A DNA stretch of 64,000 nt from Dulcicalothrix desertica PCC 7102 (lineage in GTDB: Bacteria; Cyanobacteriota; Cyanobacteriia; Cyanobacteriales; Nostocaceae). The stretch lies in NCBI RefSeq assembly GCF_003991905.1, contig NZ_RSCL01000002.1, positions 401,142 to 465,141 of the forward strand, given 5' to 3'. How positions within the stretch are numbered: the stretch's first letter is position 1; the number at the start of each line of letters is the position of its first letter. The position numbers and the translations under genes are program-made. This document shows, piece by piece, positions 17,870 through 25,241 of the stretch. The notes under the pieces were generated by a model. That model saw only the letters and a program-made list of their open reading frames with translations, had not been told where the DNA came from and ran no database searches.

Positions 17870-18748
17870 TTAACCGACATCATCATGTGCGAAACGGTTG
17901 AAGAGGAAGTCAAGAGCGTAGTTACGCAGTTTATAGTAACGTGGGTCGTCCATAATGCGTGCGCGGTCTCTGGGACGGTCGAAAGGAATTTCCATAACTT
18001 CGCCAATTTTCGCGTGTGGACCGTTGGTCATCATCACCAACTTGTCAGCGAGGAATAGTGCTTCGTCGATATCGTGGGTAATCATTAATACAGTTGCGCG
18101 GTTGTCACTCCAAATTTTGAGCAACTCTTCCTGCAATTCTTCCTTAGTGATAGCATCCAAGGCGCCGAAAGGTTCGTCTAAAATTAAAACTTTGGGACGA
18201 ATAGAAAGCGCACGTGCGATAGAAACCCGTTGACGCATACCACCCGACATTTGCATGGGTTTCTTTTCCATTGCGTCTGCAAGTCCCACCATTGCTAAGT
18301 TATCGCGAACGATAGCTCTTTTTTCAGCTTCGGGTTTATCTGGATAAACAGCATTAACAGCTAAGTAAATATTTTCAAACGCTGTTCTCCAAGGTAACAA
18401 TGCATAGTTTTGGAACACTACCATTCGGTCGGGTCCTGGTTTAGTAATAGGTTTACCTTCGAGTAATACCTCACCACTTGTGGGATGGTTAAAACCCGAC
18501 ACCATGTTTAGCAACGTAGATTTACCACAACCAGAGTGACCAATTACACAAAGAAATTCCCCTTCATATACATTAAGATTTACACCATCAAGAACTGTAA
18601 AGGGTCCTTTCTTGGTTGGATAAACTTTACTAACGTCTTTAATTTCTACATATGGTTTTTTGCCACTAGCAACAGAGGCGCCGCTTACAAGAGGTTGCCC
18701 TAGCCTATCTCTGACGGAATCGTTAACTTTAAAAGTGCGGTTTTGCAT
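17870..18748 (-). CDS. nrtD: Nitrate ABC transporter ATP-binding subunit NrtD
   Basis: The protein has 292 residues. It has Walker A GHSGCGKST, ABC signature MSGGMRQR, Walker B VLILDEPFGALD and the H-loop MITHDIDEA. In NrtABCD it pairs with the ATPase domain of NrtC to power nitrate/nitrite import. An N-terminal extension of about 28 residues precedes the core at VEIKDVSKVYPTKKG. It is the last of four minus-strand nrt genes. The 142-base gap to nrtC holds inverted heptamer repeats, so the operon is probably continuous but punctuated by RNA structure. No narB follows. Confidence 0.93.
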   Translation of the reverse strand: MQNRTFKVNDSVRDRLGQPLVSGASVASGKKPYVEIKDVSKVYPTKKGPFTVLDGVNLNVYEGEFLCVIGHSGCGKSTLLNMVSGFNHPTSGEVLLEGKPITKPGPDRMVVFQNYALLPWRTAFENIYLAVNAVYPDKPEAEKRAIVRDNLAMVGLADAMEKKPMQMSGGMRQRVSIARALSIRPKVLILDEPFGALDAITKEELQEELLKIWSDNRATVLMITHDIDEALFLADKLVMMTNGPHAKIGEVMEIPFDRPRDRARIMDDPRYYKLRNYALDFLFNRFAHDDVG

Positions 18749-18773
18749 AACTTTAATAATTGGGGGAAAGTTA

Positions 18774-18880
18774 AGTACTGAGTGCTGAGTGCTGAGTGAG
18801 AGTACAGAGTAAGAAGTGTTAAGTTATGAGTTATTGGTTTTAACTCTTAATCTTTAACTCAGCACGAGCGCACTCAGCAC
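18774..18880. repeat. Inverted heptamer tandem repeats in the nrtC-nrtD gap
   Basis: Copies of AGTGCTG (18774-18797) and of the reverse complement CAGCACT (18857-18880) flank about 60 bases. The RNA of either strand could fold into a long stem. The same arrangement occurs at 20925-21027 and 49530-49635. Confidence 0.85.
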
Positions 18881-18890
18881 TTTTTACTTC

Positions 18891-20891
18891 TTACGCTGCT
18901 AATTGACGTGTGGGTGAGTCGAGAATGACTTCAGCAATAGAGAAATCTTGTTTTATTTTGAGCTTATTAAGGTAGTCGATAGGGTTATCGGCGTCAAATG
19001 GTGTGCCATCAAATAATTTGATAGGTTGACGAGTGTAGCTGATGTCTAAACCAAGTTCACGCGCGGCAGTACTAAATACACGAACACGACATATCCGTTC
19101 GACAACTTCTACCCAGTTGCGTGGGAATGGTACGTCACCCCAGCGCGCGAGTTGTGTCATAATCCAAATTTGTTCGGTTCGACTTGGACGGTTAATTGCT
19201 GACTCCGCGTAGAACTGGTGGTGAGCGTACTCTACCTGATGTTCTAAATCACACGTATCGCCATAATCACCGAGTTGAATGTAGTCGATGTCGGTGCTGA
19301 CGTATTCTGGTCGTGCCAATATATGACGAACTTCTTCGCTATTTTCAGGCAGCGAGCAGTAATAGCAAGCTTCGAGCAAAGCTTTAGTTAAAGCTATATG
19401 AGTATTTGGATATCTTTCCGCCCAATCTTCACGCACACCCAAAACTTTTCCTGGATGTCCTAACCACACTTCGAGGTCGGTTGCGATAGTAAAACCAACA
19501 CCTTCCTCAGCAGCACGGATATTCCAAGGTTCCCCTACACAGTAACCATCGATACTACCATTTTGTAAATCGACGACCATTTGAGCAGGAGGAATTGTTT
19601 GAATGTGTACGTCTTTGTCGGGGTCTATACCACCTGCTGCTAACCAGTAACGTAGTAACAAGTTATGCATGGAAGCAGGATGTACTACACCCATTGTATG
19701 ACGTTTGTTACGAGTTCGCAATAAAAAATCTTTAAAGTCAGATAACCCTTGAACACCTTGCTTCAAAAAGTTCTTGTTGAGAGTAATGGCGTTACCATTA
19801 CGGGTCATTGTCAAAGCGGTAACTACAGGTATAGGTTTGTTGCGGTGTCCACCTAAAGTCATCCACATTGGTAAACCAGAAGGCATTTGGGCAGCATCAA
19901 GGTACCCAGCAGCAATACCATCGACAATACCGCGCCAGCTTGTTTCACGTACAAGTTGAACATCATCCAAACCGTGTTTTGCGAAGAAGCCTTTTTCTTT
20001 TGCAATAGCAAGAGGAGCGCAGGCAGTTAAAGGGACAAAGCCTATTTCTAAGTTAACTTTTTCTAAACCGTGACGTGATATTGCTGCTGTTTTACGCGCG
20101 CGCAGTTTCTTGATGCGTTTTTGTTGGTTGAGGAAGTAAATCATTTCACTTCGCAAGCTGTAGTAGCTAGGGTGTTCAACAACATCCATACGCTTGCGAG
20201 GACGGGGAATATCGACTTCGAGGATATCACCAATTTTTGATTCGGGACCGTTGGTAAGCATTACAATACGGTCAGATAGTAATACTGCTTCGTCAACGTC
20301 GTGCGTTACCATTACAGCAGTTACTTCATTCTCTTCACATATCTGCATCAACTGCTCTTGTAAATTACCCCGTGTCAAGGCATCCAAGGCGCCGAAAGGT
20401 TCATCGAGTAATAATAATTTGGGTCTAATAGCGAGTGCGCGAGCAATAGCAACCCGTTGCTTTTGTCCACCACTAAGCATTGTGGGGGATTTATCAGCGT
20501 GTGGTCGCAAACCCACCATATCAATATGTTTTTCAACAATTGCTCGACGCTCACCAGCAGGCACACCCGGCATAACTGAGTCAACAGCCAAGGCAATATT
20601 TTCGCGTACTGAGCGCCAAGGTAATAAAGAATAGTTTTGGAAAACTACCATCCGGTCGGGGCCTGGTTTAGTAATTCTTTGTCCTTCCAGAGTTACAAGA
20701 CCCTCGGTTGGCAAATCCAAACCAGCAATCATATTTAATAAAGTTGACTTACCGCAACCAGAGTGACCAATTAAAGATACAAACTCACCTTTTCTAATTT
20801 GAAGGTCGATACCTTTAAGTGCAACGTACTTGCCACCACCGGTTAATTCAAAGACCTTATCGATTTGGTCAACACCAACAAAAAGAGACAT
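18891..20891 (-). CDS. nrtC: Nitrate transporter NrtC: ATPase fused to a NrtA-like substrate-binding domain
   Basis: The protein has 666 residues. Residues 1-260 are an ABC ATPase (GHSGCGKST, MLSGGQKQR, LLLLDEPFGALD, VMVTHDVDEA). From about residue 285 the protein is NrtA-like ([53 protein letters not shown]). This fusion is diagnostic for cyanobacterial NrtC. In the family the C-terminal domain acts as a regulatory sensor that shuts uptake down when ammonium is present. It lies between nrtB and nrtD, with inverted heptamer repeats in both flanking gaps. Confidence 0.95.
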   Translation of the reverse strand: MSLFVGVDQIDKVFELTGGGKYVALKGIDLQIRKGEFVSLIGHSGCGKSTLLNMIAGLDLPTEGLVTLEGQRITKPGPDRMVVFQNYSLLPWRSVRENIALAVDSVMPGVPAGERRAIVEKHIDMVGLRPHADKSPTMLSGGQKQRVAIARALAIRPKLLLLDEPFGALDALTRGNLQEQLMQICEENEVTAVMVTHDVDEAVLLSDRIVMLTNGPESKIGDILEVDIPRPRKRMDVVEHPSYYSLRSEMIYFLNQQKRIKKLRARKTAAISRHGLEKVNLEIGFVPLTACAPLAIAKEKGFFAKHGLDDVQLVRETSWRGIVDGIAAGYLDAAQMPSGLPMWMTLGGHRNKPIPVVTALTMTRNGNAITLNKNFLKQGVQGLSDFKDFLLRTRNKRHTMGVVHPASMHNLLLRYWLAAGGIDPDKDVHIQTIPPAQMVVDLQNGSIDGYCVGEPWNIRAAEEGVGFTIATDLEVWLGHPGKVLGVREDWAERYPNTHIALTKALLEACYYCSLPENSEEVRHILARPEYVSTDIDYIQLGDYGDTCDLEHQVEYAHHQFYAESAINRPSRTEQIWIMTQLARWGDVPFPRNWVEVVERICRVRVFSTAARELGLDISYTRQPIKLFDGTPFDADNPIDYLNKLKIKQDFSIAEVILDSPTRQLAA

Positions 20892-20924
20892 AGCTGTAAT
20901 TGGGGGGTAAATTTATAAAAGTTT

Positions 20925-21027
20925 AAAGTGCTGAGTGCTGAGTGCTGAGTGGGAATTAGGAGTGAGGAATGAGAAGTTAGGAGTTTTAACTTACTAACTA
21001 TTAACTCAACACTCAGCACTCAGCACT
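20925..21027. repeat. Inverted heptamer tandem repeats in the nrtB-nrtC gap
   Basis: AGTGCTG is repeated at 20925-20950 and the reverse complement at 21004-21027. Together they can form a stem of more than 20 base pairs between the two coding regions. Confidence 0.87.
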
Positions 21028-21037
21028 CGTAACTGAA

Positions 21038-21871
21038 TTACCTTTCAGGGGGAAGAATACGTCCTTGAAGCCATACCATAAATTTGTCAAGTATCAAACC
21101 GACAAGACCTATGTAAACTAGTGCCAAAATAACTTCACTAACGTTATTGTTTTGGTAAGCTTCCCAGATAAAGAACCCAATCCCAACGATACCTGACATT
21201 ACGATTTCTGCCGCGATAATCGCCAACCAAGCTAAACCAATCGCGATTCTTAAACCAGTAAAAATATAAGGCAGTGCAGCAGGAATCAAGATGTTGAAGA
21301 AATATTCTTTTTTGTTTAGTTGGAGTACTTTTGCAACGTTGTTGTAATCGACAGGAATTTCTTTTACACCTACTGCGGTGTTAATTAAGATGGGCCAAAT
21401 TGCAGTGATGAAGATTACGAACAGTGCAGCGGGTTCATTTTGACGCAGTGCTGCTAAGGAAATAGGTACCCAAGCAAGAGGAGGTACGGTTCTTAATAAT
21501 TGGAACAAAGGGTCTAATGCTTTGTTGATGGTTTTGTTTACACCAATCAAAATCCCTAAGCCAATACCAACAATTGCCGCTAAAGTGTAGCTAATTGCAA
21601 CTCGCTGCAAACTAGCTAATATCTGCCAAAATAAACCTTTATCAGTACCGCCTCTATCATAGAAGGGGTATAAAATCAATATCCAAGTGTCTTGAATTAC
21701 TTGTATTGGTCCAGGCAATGTTGCTCCTGGTATCCAAGAAAATAGTTGCCATACAGCTAAAAATACTCCAATCGCAATCGCTGGGGGAATCAATTCTGGA
21801 ATTTGTTTCTGTATGCGTGCGGCAAAACCATTACCGTCCATTGCAGCCGGTCGTCTTTGTGCAGTCGTCAT
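21038..21871 (-). CDS. nrtB: Nitrate ABC transporter permease NrtB
   Basis: The protein has about 277 residues and six membrane segments. The permease loop ILINTAVGVKEIPVDYNNVA (EAA-type motif) contacts the ATPases. The frame opens at 21940, but AGGAGA lies 8 bases before ATG 21871 (MTTAQRRPAAMDG), and that start matches NrtB length. It follows nrtA by about 115 bases and precedes nrtC. Confidence 0.93.
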   Translation of the reverse strand: MTTAQRRPAAMDGNGFAARIQKQIPELIPPAIAIGVFLAVWQLFSWIPGATLPGPIQVIQDTWILILYPFYDRGGTDKGLFWQILASLQRVAISYTLAAIVGIGLGILIGVNKTINKALDPLFQLLRTVPPLAWVPISLAALRQNEPAALFVIFITAIWPILINTAVGVKEIPVDYNNVAKVLQLNKKEYFFNILIPAALPYIFTGLRIAIGLAWLAIIAAEIVMSGIVGIGFFIWEAYQNNNVSEVILALVYIGLVGLILDKFMVWLQGRILPPER

Positions 21872-21986
21872 TGAATTATCTCCTTGGGGGGTTATAGGGG
21901 AATGGAAGAACACTCTATGATTTTTGAGATTGTCTTCCATTTACTATTTGCGCTGTTGCCGTTAGCTATTAGTTTTTGAGTATGAA

Positions 21987-23378
21987 CTAGATAGCTACTT
22001 TTTTGATTTTGAGACTCTTGAGGTACTCTTCTGGTTTTGCTGGGTCAAATTTTACGCCATCGAAAAACTCTTCTACTCCGCGCGATGTATCGGTTGGAAT
22101 ATCTGCTGCTGCTATATTCATTTCTTTAGCAGCTTCTTTCCAAATATTTTCTTTGTTGACTCTATCAATCAACTCCTTAGCTTTAGCGGCGCCGTTAGCA
22201 ATGTAATCGGCTGGTAAGAATCCCCAACGCACGCTCTCAGTTATGAACCATAAATCATGACTCTTATAAGGGTATGAAACGCTTCCTTTTTCATCCTTCC
22301 AATAATATGCCGCTAACTTTTTATCATCAACTTTGCGCCCATCTCCCATATCATAAACGCCTTGGAATGGATTTGCAAGAATTTCAGGTGCAAGGTTGAA
22401 ATAATTACGTCCACCTAATATTTGTGCAGCTTCTTTGCGGTTATCAAAATTATCTAACCACTGTTGTGCTTCCATAATTCCCTTCAGCAAAGCTTTAGTC
22501 GCTTTAGGATTTTTGTCAACCCAATCTCCTCGCATTGCGAAGTATTCTTCAGGGTGATTTCTCCACATTTCTCCTGTTAACATCGCCAAGAAGCCGATTT
22601 TATCTTTCACAATGCGATAAGGCCAGGGGTCGCCGGTGCTGAACGCATCCATTGTTCCAGTCTTCATATTCGCGACAGTTTGTGCCGCAGGTACCGTCAG
22701 CAGTTTGATATCAGCATCTGGGTCAATACCACCTGCTGCCATCCAATAACGAATCCAAAAATCTTGGTTGACTTGTGGAAAAGTGTGTGCAGCTGTAAAT
22801 GGAGTCGATGACTTTAATTGGGTTATTAAACCTTTTGCACTTGCCATCTCTAAGCCGAAACCTTTACCTGCGTGCTTGCTAGCTACCGCAATCCCATTAC
22901 CCTGTGTAATTAACTGACACAGTAGATACATAGGAATTTTTTGATTACCTTTGGTAATTAAACCTTCGCTAATCAGATGCGGCATTGGCATTTGCCATTG
23001 TCCACCATCAATACCACCACCAGCAGAACCAATTTCTACGTTGTCACGCGCGGAACCCCAAGAAGCTTGTTTGGAAAGCTCAACATCTGGCATTCCATAC
23101 TTTGCAAAAAATCCTTTTTCTTTCGCGATAATTAACGCCGCCGCTTCCACAATTGGAATATATCCAAGTTTGACTTTCGTTGTTTCTGGTTTCTGATCAG
23201 GGCTAATATTAGCAACTGGCACAGCTGTGGCGCCAGTACCAGACGAACTAGTCGAAGCACTGCCACCACCTGCTTCTGGCGGATTTCCCAAACAACCTTT
23301 GAGTAATATGGCACTCGCAGATGCACCTGCTGTAACGATGAATTTTCTACGAGAAACTTGCTTGAAAAACTCCGACAT
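21987..23378 (-). CDS. nrtA: Nitrate-binding lipoprotein NrtA
   Basis: The protein has 463 residues. The N-terminus [20 protein letters not shown] carries a twin-arginine-like RRKF followed by a lipobox ending at C29, so the mature protein is a lipoprotein facing the periplasm. A low-complexity G/S/A linker follows. The binding domain ([40 protein letters not shown]) is closely similar to the C-terminal part of NrtC. It captures nitrate or nitrite for NrtBCD. It is the first gene of nrtABCD. Unlike many cyanobacteria, no nirA precedes it in the window. Confidence 0.95.
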   Translation of the reverse strand: MSEFFKQVSRRKFIVTAGASASAILLKGCLGNPPEAGGGSASTSSSGTGATAVPVANISPDQKPETTKVKLGYIPIVEAAALIIAKEKGFFAKYGMPDVELSKQASWGSARDNVEIGSAGGGIDGGQWQMPMPHLISEGLITKGNQKIPMYLLCQLITQGNGIAVASKHAGKGFGLEMASAKGLITQLKSSTPFTAAHTFPQVNQDFWIRYWMAAGGIDPDADIKLLTVPAAQTVANMKTGTMDAFSTGDPWPYRIVKDKIGFLAMLTGEMWRNHPEEYFAMRGDWVDKNPKATKALLKGIMEAQQWLDNFDNRKEAAQILGGRNYFNLAPEILANPFQGVYDMGDGRKVDDKKLAAYYWKDEKGSVSYPYKSHDLWFITESVRWGFLPADYIANGAAKAKELIDRVNKENIWKEAAKEMNIAAADIPTDTSRGVEEFFDGVKFDPAKPEEYLKSLKIKKVAI

Positions 23379-24128
23379 AACATCTCCTGTTGGTGATATG
23401 TAATTTTGGGTATGGCAAAGCTAGCAAACGAAACCTACTGGTTTCTTGCGCTCTTAATTAAATCTATTTTTTCTATCGTTGCCATGAACTCAACCAATAA
23501 CTACACGAAACTAGTTGAGGAACACTTATTAGCAACCAGTTATTTCAGTCACGTTAATTTTCAGTGTCACTTAGAAACATTAATTAACGTTGTTTCATTT
23601 AGCTTACAGTGTTTCTTGTGATTTTGGTCATTTTGAAACAGCAATTATTAAATAAATATTAGATTGGACATATAAGTAAAAACTTATATATCACGCCAAA
23701 ACTACCCTTGCCTATTCAATGCATATTCAATCTTTTATGCAAACAATTTGAATTCATCTATGCATCTATTAATTTTGCTCTTTTTGAGAGACTTTATGAA
23801 GATAAATTAAGAAATATTTATAAATGTTAAATGTAAATTTGATAACTGTATGGTTTTACCCCTAGGTGCTTGTCATCTACACTAGGTATTACTTTTACTA
23901 ATAATAACAAAATATTTTTCTAATGAAAAGAGTATTTCGCTTTTGAGATATCTTATCCAGTATTTATAACTATCTGACTTGCCATAATTACTTTCAGTAG
24001 GCTTGTTGTTTGAGCGGCGCCTAATTGGTTGAGGCTAAATATTTAGGACGGGCAAGGATGCCCATCCCACAAGATATTTTTTTGATGTTATAGTGATATC
24101 ATCATGATAACAAAGTGGTATTGCGACT
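23379..24128. other. Intergenic region between the divergent nrtA and SPFH genes
   Basis: A/T-rich, with no supported gene. It should carry the nrt promoter. I found only near-consensus NtcA boxes: GTAATTTTGGGTAT at 23400-23413 and GTAAAAACTTATAT at 23676-23689, each one base short of GTAN8TAC. The second lies in a TATAAGT/ACTTATA inverted repeat. A GGGCAAGGATGCCC repeat ends the region at 24047-24073. Confidence 0.6.
24047..24073. repeat. Half-copy of the GGGCAAGGATGCCC family
   Basis: GACGGGCAAGGATGCCCATC followed by CCACAAG, the right arm of the family seen at 6611. It lies about 55 bases before the SPFH gene. Confidence 0.8.
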
Positions 24129-25058
24129 ATGGAACAGAATATTAAGGAATCTCCTGCGTTCAAGCTAAATGGGTTTGTAATGCTAGTTATAGTCGGCGCC
24201 ATTTCTGTGTTGGGCGCCTGGTATTTGTGGAACAGCATCCACGGATTGGAAAATGTATTACAAAGAGGCCTCAAAATAGCTGATTTTATTGATGACTCCC
24301 TAGCTGAGGGAATTGCGTGGTTGACAGCAGTGTTATTAGTAGTTGTGATTCCGTCGATATCAGGATTTTTTAGTGTCGAACCCAATAAAGCAGTAGTACT
24401 GTTATTTTTTGGTAAATATATAGGTACAGTTCGCGAACCAGGTTTTTGGTGGACAAATCCATTTGCGAGCAAATACCAGATTTCGCTGCGAGTTCGTAAC
24501 TTTAACAGCAAAATAATTAAAGTTAATGACGCTGAAGGAAGTCCGATTGAAATAGCTGCCGTCGTTGTTTGGCGAGTTGTGGATACGGCAAAGTCTAAAT
24601 TTGCTGTCGATGACTATCAAGAGTTTGTTGCTATTCAAAGCGAAACTGCAATTCGGGCTTTAGCAATTCGCTATCCATACGATACGCCAAACGATACTCC
24701 TTCACTGCGAGGAATACCCGATGAAATTGCTCACTCACTCAAGTATGAATTACAAGCGCGCTTGGAAGTAACAGGAGTAGAAGTTATAGAAGCAAGAATT
24801 TCACATTTGGCTTATGCGCCAGAAATTGCCCAAATGATGTTACGGCGCCAACAAGCCAAAGCACTAATTGATGCAAGAAGGCAAATTGTTGAAGGCGCCG
24901 TGGGTATGGTATCAGAAGCCCTAAACCGTCTAAGTGCTGACCAAATGATTGATTTGGATGACGAGCGCAAAGCGTCTATGATTAATAACTTGTTAGTCGT
25001 ACTAACTTCCGAGCAAACTGCGCAACCAGTAATTAATACTGGCACTCTTTATAATTGA
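24129..25058 (+). CDS. SPFH/Band 7 (stomatin-like) membrane protein
   Basis: The protein has 309 residues. Two hydrophobic segments lie at about 12-34 and 62-82. The SPFH domain follows: VEPNKAVVLLFFGKYIGTVR, EPGFWWTNPF, and DYQEFVAIQSETAIRALA. The C-terminal part is helical with ARISHLAYAPEIAQMMLRRQ, typical of stomatin-like proteins that form membrane microdomain rings. The stop is one base before the next ATG, so a small ribbon-helix-helix protein is co-translated. The pairing of SPFH and Arc-like genes is one I recall from other bacteria; its meaning is unclear. Confidence 0.88.
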   Translation: MEQNIKESPAFKLNGFVMLVIVGAISVLGAWYLWNSIHGLENVLQRGLKIADFIDDSLAEGIAWLTAVLLVVVIPSISGFFSVEPNKAVVLLFFGKYIGTVREPGFWWTNPFASKYQISLRVRNFNSKIIKVNDAEGSPIEIAAVVVWRVVDTAKSKFAVDDYQEFVAIQSETAIRALAIRYPYDTPNDTPSLRGIPDEIAHSLKYELQARLEVTGVEVIEARISHLAYAPEIAQMMLRRQQAKALIDARRQIVEGAVGMVSEALNRLSADQMIDLDDERKASMINNLLVVLTSEQTAQPVINTGTLYN

Positions 25059-25059
25059 C

Positions 25060-25233
25060 ATGAGTCAGAAGAAACGCTTTTTATTACGTTTAGATTCTAA
25101 GCTGTACGAAGTTTTAGAAAAATGGTCATCAGATGATTTGAGAAGTGTCAACTCCCAAATTGAATATCTTCTTAGCGAAGCCGCAAAAAAAGCTGGCCGC
25201 TGGAATCAAGATAAAGATAAATCGAAGGATTAA
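25060..25233 (+). CDS. 57-aa Arc-like ribbon-helix-helix protein
   Basis: ATG 25060 lies one base after the SPFH stop, and TAA ends at 25233. The protein begins MSQKKRFLLRLDSKLYEVLE and continues KWSSDDLRSVNSQIEYLLSE, the beta-strand/helix/helix pattern of Arc/MetJ-type DNA-binding proteins. The C-terminus is lysine-rich. It may repress its own operon or act as a small partner of the SPFH protein. It is short but strongly supported by pattern and coupling. Confidence 0.8.
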   Translation: MSQKKRFLLRLDSKLYEVLEKWSSDDLRSVNSQIEYLLSEAAKKAGRWNQDKDKSKD

Positions 25234-25241
25234 GGTAAATT

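Noticed and set aside
17553-18058. Three overlapping plus-strand frames of 70-108 codons
   Set aside because: They run through a dispersed hairpin and into nrtD on the other strand, have no ribosome site and encode no recognisable protein.
23406-23621. 71-codon frame upstream of nrtA
   Set aside because: It lies in the A/T-rich promoter region, has no start signal and a random composition.
23400-23689. NtcA boxes in front of nrtA
   Set aside because: Only GTAN8TAT matches were found, one base off consensus. The first is too close to the start codon and the second lacks a convincing -10 at the right distance, so no promoter is claimed.
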